The notes under the pieces: generated by a model
Database searches by the model: none
Seen by the model: the letters and a program-made list of their open reading frames with translations, nothing else
What the model was told of the DNA's origin: nothing
In this document: positions 45,602 to 58,590 of the stretch, in pieces
Numbering within the stretch: position 1 is the first letter of the stretch
Layout: the number at the start of each line of letters is the position of its first letter
Program-made: the position numbers and the translations under genes
DNA from: Mauremys mutica
Lineage: Eukaryota; Chordata; Testudines; Geoemydidae
Length of the DNA: 64,000 bases
Assembly (NCBI RefSeq): GCF_020497125.1
Contig: NC_059082.1
Coordinates: forward strand, 31,828,965-31,892,964
Direction: 5' to 3'

Positions 45602-48600
45602 GCAAGCTATGGCCAACTTCTCTCAAACAAGCTTTAGTTAACAGATAGCATCACAAACATCTCTGCTGGGCTCATACAGATCGACTTGGAATTGTACATG
45701 GTTGACTAGTTAATGTTTCCTGAGTCAGAGTTCCCCACTTGAACATGTTCAGTCATCTCATTTGTTACCTAATCTGATGAGCAGATGATGACATTACCTA
45801 TTCTACTGAAAGGAGCCAAGAGATAGGATCATTGCAGATACAATCTGCAGACAGTTTCTTGCCATGTAATTCTTTGCTCAAAGTTGCTCATTTCAAGAAT
45901 ATTTCCTCAAATGGGTATATTCCCAACCCAAAGGTAGGTTCTTCTGTTCCCCTTTATGATACCTTTGCATTTCAACTCTTTCCAGTGTTTGGGTGAAAAG
46001 TAACCATCACCTCCAATTTCACCACAAAATGCTTATGTGATTGTCCTCTCCTTCCAGTGATTCTTTTCTTCCGTGCTGAGATTAGCTAGGTTTTTCTGCA
46101 GGTAGGTATAATTTATACCCAGCTGTTGATTGATCATTCAGTCAAAACATAGACCTGAAAGTGAAACTGTGCCTGAGGAGAAAGGTTACGATGGAAAATA
46201 AAATGAATCAACTACTATACCCCACAGGCCTTTTTCAGTAGGGGAATATTTGAGACCATGTAAGTGCTCCCTCGTTTAGAATCTATTTTTAAACTACCAT
46301 CAAACATTCAAACAAGGGTCACTAAACTCTCTCTCTGTGTAATGTTAAATGCTTAGATTCCGAGAGGAGACGGCAAACCACAACAACATGCAGACTATCA
46401 ATTCAAAAGAAAAATCACCTTACACAAAAGTAGACTAATAAAGCAAAATTGCTCCAGGGGCATGTAAAGTGAAAACTGATATAGTACATGAACTTTGAGT
46501 GTCCATTTAAAATGCAAAAACTCCAGCACACTCAAGGCTCGAAGTATTGTCTGGAAAAGCCATTCATAGCCTTGATGTGAACCGGAGCCTGAGAAATCAT
46601 TAAAGGCACCAGTAACAATTCTGTGAAAACTTTGTCAAAAGCAGTGTATCCTCTGTGAAATGGCTCTCTGGAGTGAACTGGAGTAAATAACAGTAATTGC
46701 TTTGTTAGACTGCACGCCAGGAATAAAGGCCTTTATATTTATGCAGCATAAGAATCAAAACCATGGTGGGAAGACTCTTTTTCAGCATATAGATTGTAAT
46801 GAAATAATTCTGGTAGTTCTGCTGGCCAGAGGCTTCCCCAGGCCTTTGATATGGTAATGGCCTACAATGTACAGTAGAAACCTAGTAAATGAAGGCTCTT
46901 GTTGCACAAAAAAATTATATTCTTTGAACAGATCCACTTATTTCCCCTAACTGCTTTGCTCTCAAGTGAGCTCCATGGTCTCATCTTTGCTTGGTGCTTC
47001 CTCAAGCTGTACAGTACCTCTGTCAGAAGAAGGCTACCACTGATGTAAGGCCCCTGCCATTGTAATGGGTTGTTACAGGAGTAGAATCTGATTAATTTGC
47101 CTCTTACCAAGGTTTCCTAGTCCCAGATGGACTCACAAGACACTTCAGTTTCATTCACAAGCCAAGCTGTTTTGTTTTTCTAGTTCATATAACGCACAAC
47201 ATCCGCCCTCTCTGTTCTCTGCTATCCTCTCCACCAACCACTCCTGCCTTCATCTTCTGATCACTGGGCTCCCATGCCCTGGGAGGCCAGGGTTCTTCAC
47301 TCTAACTGCAGCAGAAAAAACTACCACAATCTTCACTCTGCTGTGCTCGGCTTCTTCCAAAAATGTCCTTACACACAGGGCTGCAATGCAGGTGTTTTGC
47401 AAGTCAGCTCACTCTTAAAGTTCCCAGTAGGTATTTGCTTTTTATTGCCAATTCATTTCATTAAGGGAACTAAGCCACCATCAGACAATAATGATTTTTT
47501 GGTCACTACCGACCTAGGCCAGATCAAAGGCAAGTACATTGATAATCCTTCAGTCATGCTACTGGGGAGTAGTACATCTCCCAGTTTATCCACTGAAGAA
47601 GTAGACAAGCTCATCGCTGTAATATACAGTTGGCTCCTGAAAACTCATGCAGAGAGGAAGCACTCAACTCTTATTATATGTGCTTCCATTTTTCTTTTGC
47701 TCAGTTTGCTCCACCTCCAACCCCAACAAGAAAAACTAGAATAACCTGAAACAGAGAGCTGGCAAGCAAGGTCACTAGAATTTTTATTTTTCAGATCCAG
47801 CCAGTATGAGTTAAAAATTGCTTTAATACTCTATGCCCCGACTTTGCCTTCCATTACCTGGGCAACTCCACTGACTTTAATAGTGCTTGCATTTGGCCTT
47901 TGGTACATGCAGACAATATGTTGTTCCCAGACAGTCTCGGGATTTTACCTAGCCTCTGGGGAATTTGCTTTTCTGAGGCCTGCTCCTCCTGTCAGTACCA
48001 CATGGAGAACTCCCATTTAACTCAACCCACAGGATGATCAGACATGAAAATTCCAGCATAGTCATAGTCTGATAGAAAAGTGCTTCCCACTGGGCTTACC
48101 TACCACAGACACCCATGTTTGAAAACTTTTGTAGAGAACTGATCAAAAACAGTTCCCACCTAAACCTATTGGGAGTAAAGTTGTTTGCAGGTATGGCCAG
48201 GCGCCAAGTGTGTTCAAAATCACCTTGGGAAATCATGAGCAAGTCTCTGCCCCTACTGTGGCCTGCTCAGCTCTCTTCGATTACACTGGAAATATATGTT
48301 GCTTCCAATTGTTTCCTCTCTCCTGCTGTGTCAATGACTGAAACTGAAAACCTGCCCTAGCTCCCTGATGCATCAGGCAGAGGGAAGGTTTCTGCTTTCA
48401 TGGTCCTCAGCACAGGAAAAGCTGAGAATAGCTGGTGGTGGCAAAAAAAGGTTTTCATGTTTCTTAACAGCACCTCAGTCTCTAAGTGAGTGGAGATCTC
48501 ATTACAAGACATAACCAAATAAATGCCAGCTATTGTTAATAACTGTCCCTTGAGATTCTATAACTGTTCTCCGTCTAATGGCTATGCAAGTATTAATTTT

Positions 48601-49285
48601 TCAGCCAATTTTCCCCAATATTGTAGCAACAACTGTGTCTGCTTTCTGCGAAGTGCATTAGTTGTCATGAATAAATCACAGTTAACCTGCTGCACTTTTT
48701 CCACTTGCAAGAGTTGCCTGCTGTTGATTTAGAAGTTTTCTGCCACATTTAAACAACTCCATGGTTTGGCGTCTCCTCTTCTGAGCAGTTTAAAGTCACT
48801 CATTTCCTGTGTACCGTCAATATTCAGCCAGGAAGAATGAATAGTATGAGAAAAATGTGTAACTTCAGTTTAAAGTCCCTTCCTGAAAATATTTCAAACT
48901 TCAAAAAATAATTCTAATGTATGCCCTATGTATGACATAGGTTGTTTGTTTTTTTTAAAATTACACTTAAAAATATATTCCATATCTCTTTGCTGATTTT
49001 TCATGTACATCCCCCTAAAACCAACTTTGAATAATTGCCATAAATAAAACTCAGTCATCACAGCACAGCTGGTAAACTGCAGGCTGCCAGCAAATATGGC
49101 AATGATGAATGATATGCACTAATGCAGGGGTTTTTTTACTTCTCTTATAAGTACTTTAAATGACTGTAATTCTGGTGGGAGGTGTCCAACTGGCAGACCC
49201 AGACACTGAAGTCTTTGATCCCATGTGCCTTGATCCTCATCTGGTGGCATCACCTCGTCTGAGAGGGGAGTTCTGTATTCCTGGC
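45602..49285. other. Unique non-coding sequence
   Basis: No gene was seen. An open frame at 47274-47744 (156 codons, plus strand) has no domain I recognise and no splice or promoter context. Near 47862-47905 a CAACTCCACTGACTTTAATAG word hints at a decayed near-palindromic repeat. Confidence 0.4.
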
Positions 49286-49292
49286 TCATATA

Positions 49293-49365
49293 GGGCCTGA
49301 TCTTGCTCTTGATGAAATCTGTGATTAAAATCTCAATTGACTTCCATGGAAGCAGGATTGGGCCC
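49293..49365. repeat. Old near-palindromic repeat (GGGCCTGATC...GATTGGGCCC)
   Basis: The ends GGGCCTGATCTTGCTC and GAAGCAGGATTGGGCCC are near inverses, with an AATTGACTTCCATGG core. It fits the same class as 10899-11070. Confidence 0.55.
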
Positions 49366-49620
49366 ACAATTCATGGGCAAACTGTAAAGACTCTGAACAA
49401 AGACACCAATTAGTGGCAATTGTGTTGGGGGACGATTAGATGATGCAGAGAGAGATAATGGAGCACAGAGTTGAGTTAGCGAGTGGCAAGCATGGTGAAC
49501 AAGGCTGGAAAAGCTGGGAAGCATTTCCTTCTACAGCTACAAGCAGCAGACGTAGAAATAAAATATGAACATAAGAATATTAGCTGTATACAGATAAATT
49601 AGCATTTTTATGTTACCTAT

Positions 49621-49830
49621 CAGCTGATCCATAATAGCCTCTTGCAGATGTAAGCCACTGGTCAGCATGTGTTACAAGCCCCTTTGTGCTACGCCACAGA
49701 GGATATGAATTGTTACAGCTCCCAGCTACCAGTGTTGAGCTCAAGCTGTAGGAACGCATGCTTTTAGCTCTAGAGGTCCCCAGTTCAATAGCCAGTGTGT
49801 TGGCCAAGAGGGCGGCTATCGCAACAGCAT
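49621..49830 (+). repeat. Interspersed repeat with tRNA-like segment
   Basis: At 49736-49792 the text GAGCTCAAGCTGTAGGAACGC, ATGCTTTTAGCTCTAGAGG, TCCCCAGTTCAATAGCC follows the layout of a tRNA with decayed A- and B-boxes. The upstream part (CACAGAGGATATGAATTGTTAC) and downstream part (GTGTGTTGGCCAAGAGGGCGGC) also look familiar as a turtle repeat. It may be a tRNA-derived SINE or a repeat that captured a tRNA. No terminator T-run or target duplication is evident. Confidence 0.4.
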
Positions 49831-52800
49831 ATCCTGAGGGGCATTTTATACGACAAAGCATTTCTCAAAAGATGCTTGCTTCCTAGGAGGCTGGAACACA
49901 GCAAGAGCACCCTAACCTGCCAAAGTAAGGGCCACATGGCCAATCCTCAGCATGGTGCATCCGCTTCCGTGTGCCTGGCCTTTGCGGGTTGTTACATAGG
50001 GAGGGCCATGGCCCACCTCCTCCTCAGACCCTCTGGGGAACGTGGTTCCTGGAATGCACTGAGGGAGCAATCCCTGTACTTCCCAGATAGAGGGAGGCCA
50101 TTACGAAAGGCCCTTACATGAGGAGCAGAAGTGGTTTCTTAAACCCACTCCCCAGGCACCCATAGAAGGGCCAGACACAATCGGACCCTACATACCCAGT
50201 ACAATAACAATAACTACCATGCATTCAAATTCATCATATGAAAACTAATGTTTAATGGCTTTAGTTCGACAATGCTTCATCTCCTTAGAGGCACAGCCAT
50301 TTATATCTTAAGTGGTATTTTGCTCATTGTAAACCTATGGTGAGGATATTCATTCTAAAATTACTTCTCATTCTAAAGTACAGTAAACGTATTGCTGGTA
50401 GCAGGATACCAGCAAAGGGACATTGTGCTAAGCAGCAGCAGCTAACTATTTCTTTCAGCAACAGAGTACTAATGTAAGAGGCATCCCTTTCATTCTTTTT
50501 CTTTTTTAAACACATCTAGGTAGCCAGGCCTCAGCAGTCACTTTCTGGAGCAACAACAGAAACAGGCTTTTGTTCTAGTGCTTTTCCTTTCATTTTATAA
50601 TTGATATAGATTTCCCAAAAAAGTCATAAATGATTTAAAAACATCATCCATATTACATCTAGCACTTGTTAAAATTTAAAACATTTCAAATAGGCAACAC
50701 ACTAGTCTTCATTTGCAAGAATCTCACCATGGAAGCAGCATGCCTAGTGCTCGGAAAGCAGGGTTGGGGGTAGTATCTCCTAGGTTCTGTTCTTGTCTCT
50801 GACCCTGACTCCCCAAGGCAGCTGAAAGGGATGCAGGTAAAGCGACATATTAGTAATAAAACTATCCCCACCTCCAAGGTACCACATGGGGTGGTGCTGA
50901 TCATGTGGAGCGATTCCAGGGGAGACCACAGCAGCCCGCTCTATTCTTCAGGAGCTGCAAAGATTCTGGTGTATCTGGGGGGAGAGGGGATCATTTCTGG
51001 TGGACTACTCCTCCATTCCAGCTATATGGGACTCTAACGGAATGCTCCTGCTGGACACTGTTCCTGTGGCAGTGCTATGTAGGAGAAACTTTCGATCTCC
51101 CATCTCCAGCAACACTGGATCTCTTCTCACAGACTAGAAGGATTTATAAAGCACCTACCACTGCATTCTTTACACAATGCTTAAAAATACAGCAAGAGTT
51201 ACCCACAAGTAGTTAGTTCAATGATGTGTTCAGCTCTAGGCATAATGCAGCTCTCTGGCTGGATCTCAGTGGCTTCCTCTTTCAATCCCCAGTTGTAGAC
51301 CAGCCTCTTTTCATCATCCAGGTAACTAACCACCTCATTTTTAACTCAGACACAATCAATGCCATCGGTATAGAGACTCATGTTGCAATTTCAGTTTCAG
51401 TATTCACAGCGTTTAGTGGTATTAGCTGCTGCTCCATTCTTTTTAAAAACGTAACTATGTTGCACTGAGTTTTGGACCGTCAACATTTTTTCACAGGCAG
51501 TAGAACAACATCAACTGAGGAAGCATCCTGGAGGCCAGTCACAATGAATATATAGCTCTGCTGAGGCCATAACAAAGGCTCTGTTGTGCTGCACACACAG
51601 TTCAGTTTGCAAGCTTAACTGTAATGAGTTACTCTGTACATGGAAAAGTGTTGGCACAGAGGAAATTGATTACAACATTACAGGGCCTTGGGAATGGCAA
51701 TTGCTGTTCAGCACATACATGCATTTCCATCCACGAGGTGCCAAGTTGTCCTGGTTTTACATAGCTTCTCCCTCCCCTGAATATCACTGAATCCTCCCCT
51801 TGTCCTGTTCATGAAATTCCCAGGTGTTTACCCGTCACTTTTTCCACCTTGGAACTTTTAAGATAGCTAAGCTGGTAATATAAAGGTCAATAGCAGGAAC
51901 ACATTGATGCTGCGGTGGACATTTTCTCAGAAGTAAGCCAGGTCTCTCTCACAAGCTCATAGAGTCTGATGCCATGTGACATTTTCTTTGTTTTGTTAAC
52001 TCTTGTTTTTGTGTCTTGATTCTGTGACAACTTTTGTGGAATATGTCTCATTTCTTAACTCTGGACTTTCTGCTTATCTGCAATATCTCACCACTTCCTC
52101 CACTGCAAATTCTTGTGGAGGATTATTTAGCTGGATTTCAACCGTTTCCTGCGTTCTCCAGCAAGATTCATCCTGTACTATGGGGCCTTGCTGAGTGAGG
52201 CACCAGAAAGTCCCTTTTTAGTTTTACTTTCACAAATTAGGCTGCATGCTTACAAGTAGTCGCGAGCTCTAAGGAACTGTGGTGCTAATGTGGGGATATG
52301 ACTGAACGGGGCAACAGCAGGTAGAATAGCAACAGCGATTTGCTCTTTGGGAGGATCCTTCGAGGAAAAAATCTACTGTGTCGCAGAAGGTTCTGGTGAA
52401 ATACTGGTCTTGTTATGTCTCTCACCTGCACTCAGATGGCCCACGCAGTACATTGCTTTTCACTGTGGGGTATTTTTTAGGATGAGGTGTAATAATGTTG
52501 AGCAAAAAGAGGAAGAACACGTGTATGCTGCTGTGCAGATCTACACTGGGAATGAGGACAAAGAGGTTCAATGTGTCAGCACTGACAGTACAGAACGTTT
52601 CCAATCAAACCTTCAGATTAACTGTTTTCTCTTGTAATCTCTTCCTTTCTCTTTAGTTTGCCAGGCAGGTTATGCTAAAGGAGCAGACCACGCATCATAG
52701 CTGCTTTCCAGTACCTCTGCCAGGCCATGTCTCCAAATTCCTGTGCATCTCCAATTTTGCTACAAATTTTCAAGAGGATGAGGTAGGGCTGGGACTAAAA

Positions 52801-53368
52801 AGAGGGACCATCGCTGCATTTTTTTATGCACCAAAATCTCTCCTATTTTGAGGATGTACAAAAAATGCTGGTCCGGCCTTGAGTAGTGCTGTTCCCCTCA
52901 GTGCAGCCTGACCATATCTAAATCACATGCTTCTGCTAGAGACCGCATGGGGAGGGCACCAATTTGGGGTTAGGAGAATTGGAGAAAGAGAAATCTGCCA
53001 ATAGGGGGTAGCATTTCTTACATCACACTCATGAGCAGGAAAAAAATGCTGACTGTGCCCAGTGATCTTTCTTCCTGGATCTGATACTTGAGGGTTCATT
53101 TCAATACTATTGCCAAGGTACTAGATAAAGAGGATAGTAAGGGTGGGGAAAGAACTACAGAGAAATCTCTTAATGAGTCCCTGCCAACAGCACAAATCCA
53201 AAAGGAATTGGAGTAGGAAACAACAAAGGCCCCTTTGTGTATTTTCTCCCTCTTACACATTTGTTTATTTGCTACCCAGGGACTGCACAACCAGAAACAC
53301 TGTGGAGTTGGAGAGTTAGCTTTGTGTCTTGCACCGGATTTTCACAGATGCAGATAAACACATAAAAG
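49831..53368. other. Unique non-coding sequence
   Basis: No gene was seen. The stretch 49870-50185 is more G+C-rich and carries an open frame without a known domain; it ends GGGCCAGACACAATCGGACCC, a word also typical of the near-palindromic repeat class. Confidence 0.35.
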
Positions 53369-53454
53369 GCAGGATTCTGCAATGTACTGAGCCCCCAGGA
53401 TCCCACTGATTTTAGTTGGGACATGAGTGTTCAGTATCTTGCAGGATCTGGCCC
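53369..53454. repeat. Old near-palindromic repeat (GGCAGGATTCTGC...GCAGGATCTGGCCC)
   Basis: It begins GGCAGGATTCTGCAATG and ends CTTGCAGGATCTGGCCC, with CCCACTGATTTTAGTTGGGA as a hairpin centre. Confidence 0.5.
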
Positions 53455-55150
53455 AAAATGTAGATTGATGGAGAAGGAAATAATATGGATAAAACTGTTC
53501 ATTCCCAGTAAGCTCAAGCCTGCAAACTATTACTCAAATTGCCACATTGGCTGTGAGTAAGGACTATCTGCAGGAGCAAGTGTCAGCAGGATTGGGCCCC
53601 AGAAGTGCTTCAGCCAAGTTCCTAACTGAACAGTCTATTTTAGTGGCCACCTTTTGCTCTCCAGAATGTTCCTTTCTGTTATTTCTGTCGGCTCCCAACC
53701 CTGTGATGTGATTAGAGTGGATGATTACACTTACATAACAGCATCAAATTAATTTGCAGCACAGCACAACAGCAGAGGAAATTGTTTGAGTTCTCAAATC
53801 TCACCCTCCCCAGTTTATTTTAGTGACATCAAGGGATTACGGCAAAGTGGGTCAGTAGAGCACTGCTGGGAAAACAACCAAAACATCAGACCTGACCTTG
53901 TAAACTAAAGTGAGAGACAGCAAATAAAGAAAAGAGTTTGTACCAGGTTCTATTAAAAGCCATCAGGATGAATCAGCCTCCTAAACACACATTTCCATTC
54001 GAAAGTGCCGAGGTGATGGCAGGGTGAAACAAATGGTACAAAGTCTTTCAGTGGAACAGAGTTCCTTTTTCCTGCTGTGCTGAGTGAGGCAAGGACTTGG
54101 AGCACAGACATCATCTGAGGTTTTAGTTTTATTTTTAAGTAGAGGAGGCCTCAAATTTTCCTCTCAGCAGCGCTGCCATAAAGACTCACGTAACGGTTTT
54201 CACTCTTTTTAACAAAGATGGGATGGGCACCCTTCAAACACTGGTGTAAAGAACATCTTGTGTAGAGCTGGGTGCATGTGTGGTATATTTTAATTCCCCA
54301 TCAGTATGTTCAATAACTTCAGATTTTTTATTTTTTCTACATGTGTCTGTAAACTCAACTTCACACATGAGGATTCTCTGAAGGGATAACCTCACAGGAG
54401 AACAGTCAAATAACTTCTTGAGAACTCAGGACACCATTTGCTATGTATCAAAACATGAAACCTATAATCATTTTGTTTATATTGGTATTTTTGTCATTTA
54501 ACAGATGTGTGAAAGCTACCAATTGTCCCTATGTATTAAACTGATCAGCTGGCTGCAGTGAGCTGGTTGGTTTGCGATCATTGCTGAATGTTTGTATACC
54601 AAGGGAAGTGACTAAATATTGACTATTTGGTTGAAAAATGGAGAGATGCTTCTTAAAAGGAAACTTGCAGGCACTGTTTGGATAGTGTTAAATTTGGGGC
54701 AACCCATTTTGAAATTTGTAAATTACTCCTTTCATTACCCATTGGTCCTTCTCTACCTGCAAACAATGGTTCCTCCTCCCTCCCCCCAAGTTTTTGAATG
54801 GATCTGAAATTTATATAACACTATTAATTTAACAACTTCAGCTTTATAGCACCTCGACACGCCAAAACAGGATTCTTTGTGCCCTGCCAGCTTCATCAGC
54901 TGAGGTCAGCACAATGCTGGGAGTAGTGTGTGTTCGGATGCTACTGCTGTGGATTGCACAGAAAGAATGATACTGTATGTGTTTGGGAGGACTCTGAAAC
55001 AGGTGGCATTTAAAAAAGAAATCTAGGTATTTAGGATTTGGTAGACTAAAATTATAACATGATAGGTCAAATACTTTCCCCCCCTATGTAATATGCCCTA
55101 TAAACAATTTGGATGCATTTTCATACATTACATTAGCTTTCACTCTTTGG
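53455..55150. other. Unique A+T-rich non-coding sequence
   Basis: No gene or recognised mobile element was seen. A GCAGGATTGGGCCCCAG word at about 53587-53603 is another end of the near-palindromic repeat class. Confidence 0.4.
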
Positions 55151-55270
55151 AGTCAAATTCAGCCCTGGCTTAAGTGGCGCAACCTCCAGTGAATTCAACT
55201 CCCATTATACAAAGGGGTTTGGAAGTCAACTGGCATTGCACCTGATTAATGTAGGACTGTATTTGGTCCA
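55151..55270. repeat. Old near-palindromic repeat, decayed
   Basis: AGTCAAATTCAGCCCTGGC at the start and TGTAGGACTGTATTTGGTCC at the end bracket CCAGTGAATTCAACTCCCATT. The layout matches the class of 5118-5210. Confidence 0.35.
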
Positions 55271-56442
55271 TTGTGTTGAGTCAACGCATGTCAATGGATC
55301 CAACACCCATCAATGGACCTAACACCCACTTTCCCCCCCACCATCCACAGACACACAAAAAGCAAATAAAAATGTCTGATAGCAACTCTCTATACAAGAA
55401 TCTTGTCAGAGGATCATGAAGATGAATGGTGAAGATCATCCAAAACGTATACTGTTCTGATTTTTCCCCCTGAAGTATTATAAAAGAACCCAACCATAAT
55501 GTACTGAACTCAGGTTAAAAGTATAGGCTACAAACCTACTTTTCCTGTTCTACCCGGTTTGTTTTTCTTCTGCATAACTGTCACAATCCTGTGATGAAAT
55601 GCATGTGTATTCACACCAGATATACTGTAATTTGTTGTGTGTGTTGCCTTTTACCACACTTGTAATTTCTACACAACTAAGACAATTTGGTGGTATGAAT
55701 CAGACTTTACAAATAAGAAGAAACATGTTACTCTGCTGATGTCACCCTACAATCATAAAATGTGTTTGTCTTTCATGACACTGGATTACAATAGTCTAAT
55801 CTGTGGCCACCTTTATCATATGTATTGTGGATACATACACAAAGAGATATTGCAAAAATGCTATGTGCAGGATGAAATATCAAGCACTGAAAAGTCTGGA
55901 CACGAATGTTAAGGTTGTTCCTACAATATTGCACATACCACATACTTCATTCTATACATTAATAACAAACAACAGTAGATTAAGTGTTATGTTTAGAAGA
56001 AAAACAATAGGTTACATGACTTACATTAATATTGTGACATTATCATTGGAGATTTCCTCAATTTTGAATGCTTGATATTTTAACTTCTAATATTTTATTA
56101 ATGCTAGTTTTTCCCTATAATTTTCTTTGCGGTGGGGGTGGGGGTTTGGGGTGTGGGGTTTAGCGATAGAGTAAATGAAAATATTTGGTTTGGGGATCTT
56201 AGACTGTTAATTGCCTTAGCATAATTTAACATTCCTTTATTCTGGTTCTATGCTAAGGTCTCCCCTGCAACTTATAAATTCCACAGGCTCCAGGTCCTAG
56301 CAGCTGTCAGTGAAGCATTCACATCTTTCATACCAAGGTGCTACATTGAATGGCCTATGGCCAAGATTTTTTCAGTGCTTAAATTTCTGGGTTCCCAACT
56401 AGAACCAATGTAAAGTGGTCTGATTTTCATAAGGGAAGGTGC
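55271..56442. other. Unique A+T-rich non-coding sequence
   Basis: No gene was seen. A G-rich patch at 56130-56159 (GGTGGGGGTGGGGG, TTTGGGGTGTGGGG) could form a four-stranded structure. Confidence 0.4.
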
Positions 56443-56450
56443 TCACCAGT

Positions 56451-56575
56451 TAGGGTGACCAGATAATAAGTATGAAAAATCGGGACGGGGTGGCGGGGGG
56501 TGATAGGCACCTATATAAGACAAAGCCCCAAATATTGGGACTGTCCCTATAAAATCGGGACATCTGGTCACCCTA
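56451..56575. mobile_element. hAT MITE with TAGGGTGACCAG ends, copy 2
   Basis: The ends TAGGGTGACCAGAT and ATCTGGTCACCCTA are perfect 14-bp inverted repeats. The flanks TCACCAGT at 56443-56450 and 56576-56583 are identical. The interior shares AAAAATCGGGA, CTATATAAGA and GGGACTGTCCCTATA with the copy at 7658-7778. Confidence 0.95.
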
Positions 56576-56583
56576 TCACCAGT

Positions 56584-58011
56584 CTCTAAATCAGGCCTCT
56601 TCAAGGTGTCATTGCTTGGACATCGCATCACTGAGGCATCCCAAATTACTAAATCTTTTAGAAAATCTTGGCCTAGACTTTACAAATTCCTTGATATACA
56701 ACTGTTTGGCCTGCCGATCTTCCAGGCTCCTCCAACTTTGCCTGCAAAGTGTGTAAGATTCTTGCCGCATGTCTGTGTTAGTCTTACAGACTGCAGGACG
56801 TTACTACTTAAACTTGAAGAAGAGATTACAGTGCAGTCTTTTCATCTTCAGGCTCATTAACACTATCACTAGGGCCCCCTGGAGTCAAAGTGAGTCAAAG
56901 GTCAATGCTGGAGCTACCACCGTCCCAATTAATACAGTGCTAAAAGGAAACAAAAACAAAACCTGGAATCAATAGCAGCTGCTATTCCCACAAGTATTTA
57001 ATGAGCAAGCTCTGTTTTTAAGAGCATTAAATATTGGTCTTTCAGTCTGAACATTGCATTTAGTATGCACCTTTAGGTCCTAAGCAAAAAAAGCCTCATT
57101 ATGCTTATTCAGACCATTCCACAGACTGTCACTGCTCTCAGTTAAACCACTTTAGCGTATCCCTAGAAAAGTGACACCCATATGGTACTATGGATGGCAA
57201 GTTGTCTGTCTGCAACTCAATTTATTTAATGTGCTGCCCCTTTAACGAATGGGGCACCTGGGATGTATGCATGGGGACGTGGCATGTAACTGACCAGGAG
57301 ACTTTAACTGAACTAGAGTGAAAGCTCCTGGAAATCTTTAAAAGATGAAAAACAGGAAATGGAGAGGTCCAAACACCAAATGGCAAATAAAAAGACCCAT
57401 TTTTTCTTTTACACTCTCACAATTTTTTTTTTGCGGGGGGAGCCTGGCATTCATGATTTTTTAAACCTTGGGTTTGGCAATACTGGGTAGCAGACTACAG
57501 CTGCCTATACTGTGGTCACCTTTATTCACTGGTGCCCCTTCAATCTTAAAGAGCTTTTTTTATTCATTTTTGTATGTCTATGTGATGCAAACACCTGTAA
57601 GACAATCTCTTGGTAAATAGCCTTAGAAACACAAACGACAGGAAAAAAAGACAGATAGACCATTTTTGCCTGGTTAGCTGTTTTGCTAGCCTATGGATTG
57701 AAGAACATTGGCATACTCCCTATGGGGATGAATTAGGGATAGGTAAAGATCTTCTGGCCCAACCTTCTATTATTCCTCCCACCCCTTATCAACATTCCCA
57801 CTGTTTTGCATAATTAAGGATTAGGCAAAATTGTGCTTCCATCCTTTAGGGGGGAAAATAGATTATCTTGGGAAATGCTTGCAGCATTGTATGCATGGAT
57901 GGGCAGAATTGAAATGCCACAGTTTTCCACAAGGTATCTTGGCACAGTATTTTCATTAGGGTTGCACACATAGCTTTAACTCCTTCCATACTCCTTTGAT
58001 TTGCATTTAAC
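56584..58011. other. Non-coding, with an inverse scrap of the GCCAACCCC repeat
   Basis: Near 57441-57485 the text GGCATTCATGATTTTTTAAACC and GGTTTGGCAATACT is the inverse of the repeat head at 7613. The rest shows no gene or recognised repeat. Confidence 0.4.
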
Positions 58012-58019
58012 CTTCAAAG

Positions 58020-58331
58020 CAGGGGTCGTCAACCTTTCAGAAGTGGTGTGCCGAGTCTTCATTTATTCACTCTAATTTAAGGTTTCGTGTGCCAGTAATA
58101 CATTTTAATGTTTTTAGAAGGTCTCGTTCTATAAGTCTATAATATAGAACTAAACTATTGTTGTATGTCAAGTAAATAAGGTTTTTAAAATGTTTAAGAA
58201 GCTTTATTTAAAATTAAATTAAAATGCAGAGCCCCCCCGGACCGGTGGCCAGGACCCGGGCAGTGTGAGTGCCACTGAAAATCAGCTCGCGTGCCATCTT
58301 TGGCATGCGTGCCATAGGTTGCCTTCCCCTG
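58020..58331. mobile_element. hAT MITE with CAGGGGTCGTCAACCT ends
   Basis: The left end CAGGGGTCGTCAACCT and the right end AGGTTGCCTTCCCCTG are inverted repeats with small changes. The flanks CTTCAAAG at 58012-58019 and 58332-58339 are identical, a perfect 8-bp target duplication. The middle is A+T-rich, followed by GGTGGCCAGGACCCGGG and TGGCATGCGTGCCATAGG. It has no coding capacity. Confidence 0.93.
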
Positions 58332-58419
58332 CTTCAAAGGCTTAGTAGCAACTATTGCAAGCGTGTCCACAATGCATATCTTTCCTTTCTGAGTAAGACA
58401 AAGGAGTCAGAACTTCTGT

Positions 58420-58590
58420 CTTGAATTGCTGTGACAAAGTCACTTCTATTTGGGCCTCAGATTCCCTACCTGTATAAGAGTGGTGATAATACTTTTCACG
58501 CTGCAGCTGAAGACACTGTGACGCACAGTCCAATTTATGTTTGTAAAGTACTCTGAGATCCTCAGAGAAGGTGTTGCACAAATGTCTTGT
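58420..58590 (+). repeat. MIR-like SINE fragment
   Basis: GACAAAGTCACTTCTATTTGGGCCTCAGATTCCCTACCTGTATAAG and later TTGTAAAGTACTCTGAGATCCTCAG follow the MIR core and the segment after it, with much divergence. Confidence 0.55.

Noticed and set aside
47274..47744. 156-codon plus-strand open frame
   Set aside because: No recognisable domain, no Kozak or splice context that stands out, and ordinary composition. I treat it as chance.
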